Positions 26,095 to 34,764 of a stretch of 64,000 nt of DNA are shown here, one piece after another. Within the stretch, counting starts at the first letter, position 1. Each line of letters starts with the position of its first letter. This DNA comes from Actinomadura cremea. Lineage in GTDB: Bacteria > Actinomycetota > Actinomycetes > Streptosporangiales > Streptosporangiaceae. The DNA lies in NCBI RefSeq assembly GCF_014648495.1, contig NZ_BMRF01000002.1, forward strand, positions 728,510 through 792,509, read 5' to 3'. The notes under the pieces were generated by a model. The model worked only from the letters and a program-made list of their open reading frames with translations. It was not told where the DNA came from and ran no database searches. Position numbers and translations under genes: made by a program.

Positions 26095-26727
26095 ATGCCG
26101 AACCCGCGCAACCTCGTCGCCGTGACCGTGGCCGCCGCCACCGCACTCGCCGTGACCGCGACCGTCGCCCCGTCCGCGTCCGCCCGTCCCGAGAAGAAGG
26201 AACCGAAGGTCGCGAGCGTCACCGGATGGGGGGAGATGCGCCGGACGTACCACCAGGACCAGGACGTCCGCGCGTTCGGCTTCGACGCCCGCGCGACCCC
26301 GTACGCGAACGCCGAAGGCGAGTTCCCCGGCGCGCCCAACGCCGCCACGGGCACCGTCCGCATCTCGCACCACTCGCCCGGCCTGGACGAGCCGATCACC
26401 GCGTCCGGGCACGTCGACTCACTGGCCACCGCGCCCGGCTACGCCGTGCTGACCGCCGTGATCGACGAGGTGAGCGAGGGCGGCCCGGACTGGGTCGGGC
26501 AGCGGCTCGGCTTCAGCGTCTACGACGGCGGCAAGGACAAGCCCGGCCGCACCCGCGACCGCGTCGGCTACGGGTGGGAGTTCATGAACCTCACGCAGGA
26601 CGAGAACGGCGAATGGATCGAGAATCCCCAGACGGGCACGGGCATGGCCCCCGCTCCGTTCGGCCCCGTCACCAGGGGCGGCTTCACGGTCGTCCACAAG
26701 GACCTGGCACCCGTTCCGCAGAACTGA
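26095..26727 (+). CDS. Secreted protein of unknown function
   Basis: The 210-residue product carries a Sec signal (RNLVAVTVAAATALAVTATVAPSASA) with a likely cleavage after SASA. The mature part is about 180 residues, hydrophilic, with strands such as RRTYHQDQDVRAFGFDA and RISHHSPGLDEPITASGHVDSL, and no Cys. It might bind a ligand or be a small extracellular beta protein, but I do not recognise it. GGAGGAAAC precedes ATG at 26095. It is probably monocistronic. Confidence 0.75.
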   Translation: MPNPRNLVAVTVAAATALAVTATVAPSASARPEKKEPKVASVTGWGEMRRTYHQDQDVRAFGFDARATPYANAEGEFPGAPNAATGTVRISHHSPGLDEPITASGHVDSLATAPGYAVLTAVIDEVSEGGPDWVGQRLGFSVYDGGKDKPGRTRDRVGYGWEFMNLTQDENGEWIENPQTGTGMAPAPFGPVTRGGFTVVHKDLAPVPQN

Positions 26728-27054
26728 CCGGACGGATCGGCGACGGCGGCATGCCGCAACGCGGCGCGGACCCGAGGGGGCAGCCGGGCCCGCATCGACG
26801 GGACGGCCACGCAGACAGTCGGCACGGCGAGAATTCGGCGGAGCGGTGCCGGTCGACGCCGCGGACGTGCGTGCCGCGAGGACCAGAAGTGGCGATGGCG
26901 GCGCTTTCGGGTCGTGTCCACGGAGGGGCGTGACGTTCGAGCAACCCCCGGCGAGGGGCTCGCCGGGGGCCGACCCGGAGACCCGCCACCGTGCCACCGT
27001 CCGGCACCGGCTGCCGAGGTAGGGCTGGATATACCTCGAAGTTGGAGGCCCGCC
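26728..27054. other. Intergenic region with a GC hairpin
   Basis: About 330 bases separate the secreted protein from the SGNH hydrolase. Apart from the hairpin at 26945-26969 and the ribosome-binding site of the next gene, I see nothing in it. A weak plus-strand promoter for the next gene may lie near 27025-27040. Confidence 0.4.
26945..26969 (+). terminator. GC-rich hairpin between two plus-strand genes
   Basis: CCCCCGGCGA at 26945-26954 is an exact inverted copy of 26960-26969, giving a 10-bp stem with a 5-nt loop. It is 218 bases past the secreted-protein stop, so it may also serve as an attenuator ahead of the hydrolase. Confidence 0.55.
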
Positions 27055-28383
27055 ATGATGCGACGGGACGCCCCCCAACGGTGGAATTCAAACATGAAAC
27101 GAAGGCTTTCCACCCAGGTCACCGTCCCGTTGATGACCGGCATCGCATTGATCGCCGGGCTCGTCCACGCCGCTTCTCGCGCCCCCGAGGCGTCGGCGCG
27201 GCCGATGTCCGCCCAGTCCGCGAACTGGACGCAGAGTTGGGGGACGGCGATGCAGCGGCCCATCGCCGGGGGCGAGGACGAGGGGGCGAACTGGTCGGTG
27301 GAGGGCTTCGGCGACCAGTCGCTGCGCCAGGTCGTCCGGCTGAGCACGGGCGGCGAGCGGATCCGGATCCGCCTGTCCAACCTCTACGGGACGGCGCCGC
27401 TGCCCGTCGCCGCCGCCGCGGTCGGCCGGTCGGCCGGCGGCGCCAAGGTATGGCCGGACACCACCGCGACGCTGACGTTCGGCGGCGCCCGCACCGCCAT
27501 CGTCCCGCCGGGCGGCGAACTCGTCAGCGATCCGGTGCCGCTGGCCGCCGCACCGCTGGAGAAGCTGGCGATCACGCTCCGGTTCGCCCGGAACACCGGG
27601 CCGGCGACCTTCCACCGCTTCACGACACAGCCGGCCTACCGTGCGTCCGGCGACCACCTGTCCGACGTCGGCTCCGACGCCTACACCCAGACCACCGACG
27701 CTCTGTACTACCTCGCGGGCGTGGAGGTGACCGGCGGGAACGCGGGATCCGTGGTGGCCTTCGGGGACTCGCTCGTCGACGGCGTCGGCGCCACCCGCGG
27801 TGCCGACGCGCGGCTGCCGGACGCACTGGCCGAACGGCTCGCCGCCGCCCGCCGCCCGCTCGGCGTCGTCAACGCCGGGATCGGCGGCAACCGGGCGCGG
27901 CACGACTCGGCGTGCAGCGGTGACCGCGCCACCGGACGGTTCGCCCGCGACGTCCTCGACCGTCCCGGCGTCAGCTCGGTCATCGTGCATCTGGGCGCCA
28001 ACGACATCCGCGACAGCCTTGGCGACCCCTGCCTGGCCCCGGGCGGACCGGCGACCGCGAAGCAGGTCATCGAGGCCCAGCGGCAGCTGATCCGCGCCGC
28101 CCGCAAGCGCGGCCTCAAGGTCGTCGGCACGACCATCGTGCCGATGAAGGGCGCCCTGTTCCCGATGTGGACGCCCCAGGTGGAGAAGGAGCGCGACGCC
28201 ATCAACCACTGGATCCGCACCGGTGGCGAGTTCGACGCGGTTCTCGACGCCGACCGCATCATTGCCGACCCCGCCGACCCTGACCGTCCCCGGCTGTCCT
28301 ACGTGTTCGAGGACGGGCTGCACCCCAACGACGCGGGCTACCAGGCGCTGGCACGCGGCATCGACCTGAACGCCCTGCGATGA
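27055..28383 (+). CDS. Secreted SGNH/GDSL-type esterase
   Basis: This 442-residue enzyme should hydrolyse esters outside the cell. After a signal peptide (VTVPLMTGIALIAGLVHAA) and a beta-rich N-terminal region of ~190 residues, the SGNH fold shows FGDSLVDGVG (block I, Ser239), NAGIGGNR (block II Gly), HLGANDI (block III Asn) and DGLHPND (Asp420, His423). All four blocks are intact. ATG at 27055 is chosen because GGAGG is six bases upstream; a later ATG at 27094 (KRRLST) leaves a better-looking signal peptide but has no ribosome-binding site. It converges on the SDR gene over a bidirectional hairpin. Confidence 0.9.
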   Translation: MMRRDAPQRWNSNMKRRLSTQVTVPLMTGIALIAGLVHAASRAPEASARPMSAQSANWTQSWGTAMQRPIAGGEDEGANWSVEGFGDQSLRQVVRLSTGGERIRIRLSNLYGTAPLPVAAAAVGRSAGGAKVWPDTTATLTFGGARTAIVPPGGELVSDPVPLAAAPLEKLAITLRFARNTGPATFHRFTTQPAYRASGDHLSDVGSDAYTQTTDALYYLAGVEVTGGNAGSVVAFGDSLVDGVGATRGADARLPDALAERLAAARRPLGVVNAGIGGNRARHDSACSGDRATGRFARDVLDRPGVSSVIVHLGANDIRDSLGDPCLAPGGPATAKQVIEAQRQLIRAARKRGLKVVGTTIVPMKGALFPMWTPQVEKERDAINHWIRTGGEFDAVLDADRIIADPADPDRPRLSYVFEDGLHPNDAGYQALARGIDLNALR

Positions 28384-28412
28384 AACGCCCGTAACCCGAG
28401 CGGACGAGCGGC

Positions 28413-28448
28413 GCTCCCTCCCGCGACCGGGCCGGCGCGGGCGGGAGC
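28413..28448. terminator. Bidirectional hairpin between SGNH esterase and SDR genes
   Basis: GCTCCCTCCCGCG at 28413-28425 pairs with 28436-28448 with one mismatch (12 of 13 pairs) and a 10-nt loop. The flanking genes converge, so it should end both. Confidence 0.65.
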
Positions 28449-28503
28449 CAGTGGATCACCGGAGTCCACCACCCAGACCACGCGGAAGCAGCGCGGGCCG
28501 TGG

Positions 28504-29403
28504 TCAGGCGGCTTCGAGGGTGTGTCGGGGGAAGGTGACTCCCGTCAGTTCTTCGGAGACGTTCCACAGGCGGCGCGCGACCTCGGTGTCCCGTGCCTTC
28601 GCGGAGCGGCCGACCGGCTTCGGCGCACCGCGTTGCTCCAGGAACCCGCTCGGGCCCGCGTAGCCGTTGCCCGGTATCTCCGCCACGGCCGCGTACAGGC
28701 TCGGCAGCGCGCCCTCGTCGTCGCTCTGGGCGACGACCCTGATCACCGCGCTCTCCAGTAGCTTGCGCACGCGGCGCCGGGGGTCGGTCCGCAGCAGGTT
28801 CGTGGCCGCCGCCCCGGGGTGCGCGGCGGTCGCGATCACCGGTGCGCCGATCTCGGTGAGCCGTCGCTGGAGTTCGGAGGTGAACAGCAGGTTGGCGAGC
28901 TTGGACTGCGCGTACGCGGCCATCGCCCGGTACGTCCTGCGCTCCCAGTTGAGGTCGTCGAAGTCGATCGAACCCGCCCTGTGGCCTGTGGACGAGACGG
29001 TGACGACCCGCTCCCGGATCTGGGGCAGGAGCAGGTTCGTGAGCGCGAAATGCCCCAGGTGGTTGGTGCCGAACTGCAACTCGAAGCCGTCCGCCGTCCG
29101 GGAGAGGGGCGGGATCATCACGCCCGCGTTGTTGATCAGCACGTCGACGGGATCGGTGAAGTCCGCGGCGAACGCGCGGACCGAGGCGAGGTCGGCGAGG
29201 TCGAGCCGCCGGACCTCGACGTGCCCGGTCATCGTCGCGGCGGCCGCCCGTCCCTTGTCGAGGTCGCGCACGGCGAGGACGACGCGCGCGTCCCTGGCGG
29301 CGAGGACGCGGGCGGCCGCGCGGCCGATCCCGCTGTTCGCGCCGGTGACGACGAACGTCCGGCCCGTCATGGAAGGAACACTCGATGCGGAAAATGTTGT
29401 CAT
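28504..29403 (-). CDS. Short-chain dehydrogenase/reductase, probably leaderless
   Basis: The 299-residue protein is a classical SDR with TGANSGIG cofactor loop, NNAG, and YAQSK as the Tyr/Lys active site, close to retinol-dehydrogenase-like SDRs in length. It should use NADP(H) or NAD(H) on an unknown hydroxyl or carbonyl compound. A -35 TTGACT at 29439-29434 and -10 TACTTT at 29416-29411, with a 17-bp spacer, put transcription start at the A of ATG 29403; thus a leaderless message is likely. An ATG at 29370 is the alternative. Operators for the divergent TetR regulator overlap both promoter boxes, so it should be repressed by that regulator. Confidence 0.88.
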   Translation of the reverse strand: MTTFSASSVPSMTGRTFVVTGANSGIGRAAARVLAARDARVVLAVRDLDKGRAAAATMTGHVEVRRLDLADLASVRAFAADFTDPVDVLINNAGVMIPPLSRTADGFELQFGTNHLGHFALTNLLLPQIRERVVTVSSTGHRAGSIDFDDLNWERRTYRAMAAYAQSKLANLLFTSELQRRLTEIGAPVIATAAHPGAAATNLLRTDPRRRVRKLLESAVIRVVAQSDDEGALPSLYAAVAEIPGNGYAGPSGFLEQRGAPKPVGRSAKARDTEVARRLWNVSEELTGVTFPRHTLEAA

Positions 29404-29441
29404 GGGCTACAAAGTAGTCAACGACTACAAAGTAGTCAACG
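29404..29441. promoter_or_regulatory. Tandem TetR operators over the SDR promoter
   Basis: CTACAAAGTAG at 29407-29417 and the larger palindrome GACTACAAAGTAGTC at 29423-29437 repeat with an 18-bp period, i.e. almost two helical turns. They cover the minus-strand -10 (29416-29411) and -35 (29439-29434) of the SDR gene. The TetR gene begins 27 bases further on the other strand, so autoregulation is likely. Confidence 0.8.
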
Positions 29442-29467
29442 GCAACACCTCTGATATCGTGATCTCC

Positions 29468-30073
29468 ATGCCAGACGTGAGTGAGGAGCGGCCCTACCAC
29501 CACGGGAATCTCCGGGCGGCCCTGCTCGACGCGGCCGGGCGCGGGCTGCGGGAGCGCGGCGCGGACCGGTTGTCGCTGCGCGATCTGGCCAGGGAGGTCG
29601 GTGTCAGCCACGCCGCGCCGCGCCGCCACTTCCCGGACCGCCAGGCATTGCTCGACGCGCTCGCGGAGACCGGGTTCGCCCAGCTGGACACGGCACTGCG
29701 CACCGCGCTCGCGGACGCGGACGCGGACTTCCCCTCGCGCGTCCGCGCCGCCATGACGGCCTACGTCCGCTTCGCCACCGAGAACGCGGCGCTGCTCGAG
29801 TTGATGTACGCCGGCAAGCATCGTCCGGGGGCGACACGGATCGTCGAGGCGGCCCAGGCACCGTTCGGCCTGATGTCCGAGCTGATCGTTCAGGGGCAGG
29901 AGGCAGGGGCACTCCGGGCGGGCGACCCGGAGCGGATCGGGATCGTCCTGTTCGCGACCCTCCAGGGCATCGCCTCGCTCATCAACGGCGAGCTCGTCAA
30001 GCCGGAACTCCTCGACGGACTCGTGGAGACCGCGGTCGAGCAGTTCGTGCACGGTGCCGACCCGTCGGAGTGA
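29468..30073 (+). CDS. TetR-family transcriptional regulator
   Basis: The 201-residue protein has the TetR HTH in its first 55 residues (YHHGNLRAALLDAAGRGL, then LSLRDLAREVGVSHAAPRRHF) and a C-terminal ligand-binding half resembling the WHG-type domain (FRLMS-like helix, GIASLINGEL). ATG at 29468 gives the standard N-terminus. It is divergent from the SDR gene, with two tandem palindromes between them, so it most likely represses that gene and itself. The inducing ligand is unknown. The VOC gene follows after 56 bp on the same strand and may be cotranscribed. Confidence 0.9.
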   Translation: MPDVSEERPYHHGNLRAALLDAAGRGLRERGADRLSLRDLAREVGVSHAAPRRHFPDRQALLDALAETGFAQLDTALRTALADADADFPSRVRAAMTAYVRFATENAALLELMYAGKHRPGATRIVEAAQAPFGLMSELIVQGQEAGALRAGDPERIGIVLFATLQGIASLINGELVKPELLDGLVETAVEQFVHGADPSE

Positions 30074-30129
30074 GGCGTTCGGGCCCCAGACCAGCGCCGA
30101 TGCGTCATCCGACGACTACGCTCGCGCCC

Positions 30130-30570
30130 ATGGCGATCCAACGGATGGACAACGTCCTCATCGTTGTCGATGACCTCGAGGCCGTTATCGCGTTCTTCGT
30201 CGAACTCGGCATGGAGCTGGAGAACCAGGGAGCGGTCGAGGGGCGCTGGGTGGAACGTGTCATCGGGATCGACGACGTCCGGCAGGAGGTCGCCATGCTG
30301 CGGACTCCGGACGGCCACGGCCGGGTTGAGCTGGCGCGATTCCACACGCCGACGGCGATCCGCCCGGAGCCGGAGAACGCGCCGGCGAACACGCTGGGCA
30401 TCCGCCGCGTCATGTTCGCCGTCGACGACATCGCGGACGTGGTCGCCCGCCTGCAGGCCCGTGGCGCCGAACTCGTCGGCGAGATCGCGCAGTACGAGGA
30501 CAGCTACCGGCTCTGTTACGTCCGTGGCCCCGAGGGCATCGTCGTCGGACTGGCCGAGCAGCTCGGCTGA
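30130..30570 (+). CDS. VOC-superfamily protein (glyoxalase/bleomycin-resistance fold)
   Basis: The 146-residue chain has two beta-alpha-beta-beta-beta units: RMDNVLIVVDDLEAVIAFFVELGMELE and RRVMFAVDDIADVVARLQARGAELVGE, closing with GPEGIVVGLAEQL, the usual VOC end with a metal-binding Glu near the C-terminus. Enzymatic role cannot be told from sequence. ATG at 30130 is the first one that matches family length. It follows the TetR gene by 56 bp. Confidence 0.85.
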   Translation: MAIQRMDNVLIVVDDLEAVIAFFVELGMELENQGAVEGRWVERVIGIDDVRQEVAMLRTPDGHGRVELARFHTPTAIRPEPENAPANTLGIRRVMFAVDDIADVVARLQARGAELVGEIAQYEDSYRLCYVRGPEGIVVGLAEQLG

Positions 30571-30824
30571 AGGCCCCGGAGGGCGGCCGTCGACGTGGGC
30601 GGCAGGGCGGACGCCGATGACCGGCGGGGCGTTGCGTTTCTCGTGCATTCAGGCAAGCGCACGGCGCCGGAGCCCGTCGGCACGCTGCCGGAGCCCGCTG
30701 GCACGGCGAACTGCAGGCCGAACCGCCCGGCGGAACAACGGACGAGCCCGGCGATCACGCGCCGGGCGGGACGCTCGCGGGGGCGGGTTGTCGGGCAAGC
30801 TGCGTCCGGCTGCAGAATGGCGCC

Positions 30825-31643
30825 ATGGAAACCGTGACGGTGCTCAAGGTTCCGCAGTGGCAGGGTGCCGCGACCCCGCGAGCGAGACTTCTGACGGATG
30901 GCGCCGAGCGGCTCGCGCGTCTCCTGCCCGGCGGGCGCATCCTCTCGGTACCCGTACCGGACACGCCCGGCACCGAACGCGACGGCGTGCGCGCCCTGGA
31001 CGTCCTGGCCGCAGTCGCCGCCGCGAGCCGCGCCACCGTCGCGAGGGAGAGCCCGCTCGTCACCGTCGGCGGCGACTGCGGAGTGGAACTGGCGCCCGTT
31101 TCCGCAGCGCTGGCCCGTCACGGCGATGCGCTCGCGGTGGTCTGGTTCGACGCGCACGCCGACATGAACACTCCGGAAACGTCGCCGTCCCGCGCCTTCC
31201 ACGGCATGGTGATGCGCACGCTGCTGGGCGAGGGCCCGGCCGCCCTGCTCCCCGAACGGCCGCTCCACCCGGAACAGGTCGTCCTCGCCGGTGCCCGCGC
31301 CCTGGACCCCGCCGAGCAGGTCTACATCGATGAGACCGGCGTCCGGCACCTCGCCCCCGGGGACCTGGACGCCGACCGCCTGATCGAGACCGTCACCGCC
31401 ACCGGAGCGACGGCCGTCTACGTCCACATCGACCTGGACGTCCTCGACCCGGCCGCGTTCGGTTCCCTCAACTGCCCCGAGCCCGGCGGCATCACCCCCG
31501 AGACCCTGCGCACCGCCGTCCAGGCCCTCACGAGCCGCTTCGCATTCGCCGGCCTCGGCATCACCGAATACGTCCCGACCGTCCCCGCCGACCAGGAGAC
31601 CTTGGTCGACCTCCTCCCGAACCTCCTGCCCCACGGCGGTTGA
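30825..31643 (+). CDS. Arginase/agmatinase-family (ureohydrolase) protein
   Basis: The 272-residue protein carries all manganese-binding signatures of the family: GGDCGVE, WFDAHADMN and HIDLDVLDP. These enzymes hydrolyse guanidino groups to release urea; whether the substrate is arginine, agmatine or another guanidino compound cannot be read here. The length fits. No strong ribosome-binding site precedes ATG at 30825. It stands alone: imperfect 21-bp repeats near 30664-30704 lie upstream, and it converges on the phosphatase gene. Confidence 0.9.
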   Translation: METVTVLKVPQWQGAATPRARLLTDGAERLARLLPGGRILSVPVPDTPGTERDGVRALDVLAAVAAASRATVARESPLVTVGGDCGVELAPVSAALARHGDALAVVWFDAHADMNTPETSPSRAFHGMVMRTLLGEGPAALLPERPLHPEQVVLAGARALDPAEQVYIDETGVRHLAPGDLDADRLIETVTATGATAVYVHIDLDVLDPAAFGSLNCPEPGGITPETLRTAVQALTSRFAFAGLGITEYVPTVPADQETLVDLLPNLLPHGG

Positions 31644-31900
31644 TGCGCGGTCGTCGCCTCCTGGCGTCCAGAGTTCGGCGGTCGGCTGCGCCGGCTTCCG
31701 CGCCGACCGGGATCGGACGGGCGCACCTTCGGGTGAGCGTCCGCGCGGCCCCGCCGGACAGGGGCATCGCGGCGGTCCAGGACCGCCCGGTTGCCGGTCG
31801 AGGAGGTCGCGCACGGTCGTCCTCGCCTCGTCGGGTCCACGCGCGCCGAGCATGAGGCGAGGACGACCGGCTTGCCGGCTCTCGTCGGCGACACGAGGGC
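31644..31900. other. Short region between convergent genes
   Basis: About 260 bases separate the arginase stop from the phosphatase stop. The minus strand has a long open frame here, but without family similarity. Nothing further is supported. Confidence 0.3.
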
Positions 31901-32395
31901 TCAGGACGGTGGCGTGCTCCGGCTGGGGAAGCTTCGGACCCAGCGGCGTTGCCACGGGGTCTCGACGGCCCGCTTGTTGTGGTGCTCGCGCGCCCAGGTG
32001 ACGGCGTCCGCCGGGTCGATACCCGCCAGGACGGCCAGGCAGGCGATCACCGTCCCCGTGCGGCCGACGCCGCCACCGCAGGCGACCTCCACCGCGGCGC
32101 CCGATCGGGCTCGGTCGTGCAGCGCCCGGATCTCCTGGATGGCCTGGTCGCGGTCGCGGGGGAGACGGAAGTCGGGCCATTCGAGCCACGTGTGCGGCCA
32201 CCGCAGGTCGGCCTCGTGGCGCTGACGGAGTTTCGCGGTGCCGAGGTAGAGGCCGAACTCCGGCTCGGGACCGGAGGGCGCCGGGTTGCGCAGGCCGCGC
32301 CCTCGCACCCACGCACCGTCCGGGAGCCGGATCGCGCCGACGAGCGGCGCACCGGTGCCGGTGCCGCCGTCGCGCTCGTCCGTCGTCTCGTTCAT
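31901..32395 (-). CDS. Tyrosine/dual-specificity phosphatase-like protein with atypical active-site loop
   Basis: The 164-residue protein has a phosphatase-type loop VACGGGVGRTGTV with Cys106 and Arg112, i.e. CX5R plus the following Thr, followed by the helix VIACLAVLAGIDPADAVTWAREH. The residue before the Cys is Ala where the family normally has His; this is likely to change Cys reactivity. A possible general acid is in WPDFRLPRD. GGAGGTACC precedes ATG at 32395, a strong ribosome-binding site, so the start is clear. It probably acts on a small phosphate or phosphoprotein, or is a pseudophosphatase. It is divergent from the DHFR-like gene. Confidence 0.78.
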   Translation of the reverse strand: MNETTDERDGGTGTGAPLVGAIRLPDGAWVRGRGLRNPAPSGPEPEFGLYLGTAKLRQRHEADLRWPHTWLEWPDFRLPRDRDQAIQEIRALHDRARSGAAVEVACGGGVGRTGTVIACLAVLAGIDPADAVTWAREHHNKRAVETPWQRRWVRSFPSRSTPPS

Positions 32396-32721
32396 GCGGT
32401 ACCTCCTGGACGTTTCGCGGGGCGGTGCCCGCGACGGCGGTGGGCAGTGACGCGGTATCTGGGCTGCGAGGGGCCCATGACCACAAGCTATGGGCCGGGC
32501 GGCGGGCCCACCATGGGGCGGACCGCACAGCTTGCTGCGGTCGACCACAGTACGGGCCCTGCGGTCGGCCGCTTCGGAACTAAGCGGATCGCCGACTTGC
32601 GGATTTTCGCCCCTTGGCCGTGGTATGCCCTCAGGTGACCGGACTCCAGGGACGGTGAGTCTCGCCGTGGTCGTCGGTCTGTATCTCCAGCACGCCATCG
32701 ACCGCGCTCGAGGAGAGCACC
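32396..32721. promoter_or_regulatory. Divergent intergenic region with a 7-bp inverted repeat
   Basis: The phosphatase gene and the DHFR-like gene diverge from here. GACCGCA at 32521-32527 and TGCGGTC at 32536-32542 form a perfect inverted repeat that might be an operator. I cannot place promoters with confidence. Confidence 0.35.
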
Positions 32722-33300
32722 ATGACCGCCGCCTACACATTCGACGTCTTCTCCAGCCTCGACGGCTACGGTGCCGCCGGTGGCGACTGGACCGGGTACT
32801 GGGGCAAGCAGGGGCCTGAACTCCTCGACCGCCGCCTCGCCCTGTACAGCGAGAAGCAGCGGATGGTCTTCGGGGCCCACACGTACCGGGCGTTCGCGCG
32901 GATGCTGGCCTCGAGCACCGAGGAGTCCGACGTGCGCGACCCGTGGGTCACGCAGATGAGGAACCTGCCGGCAACGGTGGTGTCGACCTCGCTGGAAGGG
33001 TCCCTCGACTGGCCCGACGCAGACGTCGTGCGAGGCGACGCCGTCGACGTCGTCGCCCGGCTCAAGGAGGAGTCCGAGGTGCCGTTGCGCTCGCACGGCA
33101 GCCTGTCGATGAACCGGGCGCTGATGGCCGCCGGTCTGGTCGACCGCGTCCAGGTGACGCTCTTCCCCGTGATCACCGGTCAGACGGGGCTGGACCCGGT
33201 CTTCCAGGGAGGAGCCGACTTCGACCTCGAGTTGATCGAGCACCGGACGCTCGACGGCCACATCCAGGAGCTCATCTACCGGCCCACCCTGCACGGCTGA
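32722..33300 (+). CDS. Dihydrofolate-reductase-fold (RibD C-terminal-like) protein
   Basis: The 192-residue protein begins with FDVFSSLDGYGAAGGDW, where the SLDG motif is the family sign, followed by FGAHTYRAF, and closes with VTLFPVITGQTG and LIEHRTLDG. Members are NADPH-dependent reductases; many, like this one, have unknown substrates. GGAGAGCACC precedes ATG at 32722. It is probably monocistronic, divergent from the phosphatase gene. Confidence 0.88.
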   Translation: MTAAYTFDVFSSLDGYGAAGGDWTGYWGKQGPELLDRRLALYSEKQRMVFGAHTYRAFARMLASSTEESDVRDPWVTQMRNLPATVVSTSLEGSLDWPDADVVRGDAVDVVARLKEESEVPLRSHGSLSMNRALMAAGLVDRVQVTLFPVITGQTGLDPVFQGGADFDLELIEHRTLDGHIQELIYRPTLHG

Positions 33301-33420
33301 GCCCCCCGGCCCGCAAGTCCTCCCCTCCTCCCCGCGAAGCCGAACGCGCCGAACGACTCGTCCGGGGCCTGAGAAGCGTGGTTCGGCGCCGACGGCACGG
33401 CCACGAGCTGTGTGGGAGCG

Positions 33421-33849
33421 CTACGGGTTGAGCCGGGCCCATATCCATTTGCCCCCGTTGGGGTCCTTCGTGACGCCGCACGCTTGCGAAAGCGCTTGGA
33501 CGAGCGGCAGCCCGCGCCCGCCGTCGTCGTCGAACGAGCCGTCCGGCGCGTCGAGGTCGTCCAGGGTGAGTTGACGGACGGGCTTCGGCTGCGGGATCTC
33601 CGGGCTCGCGTCCCACACGGCGATGAGGACCCCGCCGACGTCGCGGCTGACCTGGAGCCGGATCTCCTCGTGCGGTGTCTGGCGAGCCGCATTCGTGACG
33701 AGTTCCGGGACGATGAGAAGTGCATCGTCCGAAATATGGCGACAATTCCATTTGTCTAGTCGCGCGCCCGTGAGTGTGCGCGCGAGCCCCACGGCCGTCG
33801 GCGTGCCCAGTAGGGGAATGATCAGATCCCCGGTCGCAGTGATCGACAT
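33421..33849 (-). CDS. RsbW-like ATP-binding protein next to DUF5753/DUF397 pair
   Basis: The 142-residue protein shows LLIVPELVTNAARQTP (N box), VLIAVWDASPEIP (G1) and DDDGGRGLPLVQALS (G2), the GHKL ATPase pattern. GAGGAG lies five bases before ATG at 33849, which therefore beats the ATG directly upstream. Actinomycetes often carry such an ATPase divergent from a DUF5753 regulator with a DUF397 gene after it, as here. A role in antagonising a regulator is inference. Compare the similar protein at 11545-12063. Confidence 0.85.
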   Translation of the reverse strand: MSITATGDLIIPLLGTPTAVGLARTLTGARLDKWNCRHISDDALLIVPELVTNAARQTPHEEIRLQVSRDVGGVLIAVWDASPEIPQPKPVRQLTLDDLDAPDGSFDDDGGRGLPLVQALSQACGVTKDPNGGKWIWARLNP

Positions 33850-33900
33850 CATCTCTCCTCGCCTCGATTCCTTTATTCCTGTGACGAGGGTCATGCATTC

Positions 33901-33925
33901 GGCTTACGGTTGCGTGTTGTAAGCC
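33901..33925. promoter_or_regulatory. Inverted repeat between ATPase and DUF5753 regulator
   Basis: GGCTTAC at 33901-33907 and GTAAGCC at 33919-33925 form a perfect inverted repeat with an 11-bp centre, between two divergent starts. It is a good candidate operator for the DUF5753 regulator. Confidence 0.55.
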
Positions 33926-33945
33926 AAATGAAAAACGGGGGACAA

Positions 33946-34764
33946 ATGTCGATCATGGTTCGTGACCCACTGGACCCGAAGATCTCCATGTGGCACTTCC
34001 TGGCCTACTACCTGCGCTTCCTGCGAGAGAAGGAGGGGCTCTCGCTCGCCGAGTGGGGGAAGATCATCGGGATGGCCCGATCGAGTGTTTCGAACATCGA
34101 GGCCGGACGTGCGAAGCTGCAGGCCGACTACGCGCGGCGGCTCGACGTCAAGTTCGAGACGGGCGGCCTGATCGAGTTGCTCCTCTGGTACGCCCGCACG
34201 GCACATGATCCGAACTGGTTCCGCCAGTACAGCCAGTACGAGAAACAGGCCGTCGAAATCAAGGTCTTCCACGGCCAACTCATTCCGCTTCTCCTTCAGA
34301 CCGACGATTACACCCGTGCGTACGGCCGCCTCAGCATGGCCCGCGATCGTGAGGCGGTGCTGGCCGGTCGCCTGTCCCGGAAACACGAGGTCCTGGGACG
34401 GGACGAGCCCCCGCGCATCTGGGCGCTGCTGGACGAGGCCGTCTTGGCGCGTCGAGTCGGTGGCCAGGACGTCATGAAGGCTCAACTCGCGCACCTCCTG
34501 GAGAAGTCTCAGAACTGGAACGTGATCCTGCGGATCGTCTCCTTCTCTGCGGGTGAGCATCCGGGAGGTAATGGGTTCTTCCAGCTCATCGGCCTGGAGG
34601 ATCGGGACGTCGCCTACGCGGGGGCCCAGGGGGGCGGGCGCTTGATCGAGATGGGAGACGAAATAAAGGCATTTGCTGCTACGTTCGAGCGTATCGGTGC
34701 AAAAGCCGAGTCTCAGGACGCTTCAAGAGAATTGATCAAGCAGTACTTGGAGAGGTGCCCATGA
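33946..34764 (+). CDS. XRE-type HTH regulator with DUF5753 (Scr1/WhiJ-like)
   Basis: The 272-residue protein has an N-terminal Cro/C1-like HTH (LREKEGLSLAEWGKIIGMARSSVSNIE) and the C-terminal DUF5753 region, recognisable from VEIKVFHGQLIPLLLQTDDYTRA and DEAVLARRVGG. Members of this group control development and antibiotic-related traits in Streptomyces, usually together with a small DUF397 protein. GGGGGACAA precedes ATG at 33946, making it the best start. The ATGA overlap with the DUF397 gene shows coupling. Confidence 0.9.
   Translation: MSIMVRDPLDPKISMWHFLAYYLRFLREKEGLSLAEWGKIIGMARSSVSNIEAGRAKLQADYARRLDVKFETGGLIELLLWYARTAHDPNWFRQYSQYEKQAVEIKVFHGQLIPLLLQTDDYTRAYGRLSMARDREAVLAGRLSRKHEVLGRDEPPRIWALLDEAVLARRVGGQDVMKAQLAHLLEKSQNWNVILRIVSFSAGEHPGGNGFFQLIGLEDRDVAYAGAQGGGRLIEMGDEIKAFAATFERIGAKAESQDASRELIKQYLERCP

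Noticed and set aside
31644-31900. Gene remnant between arginase and phosphatase genes
   Set aside because: Open frames exist, but no motif or start site supports a gene or pseudogene.
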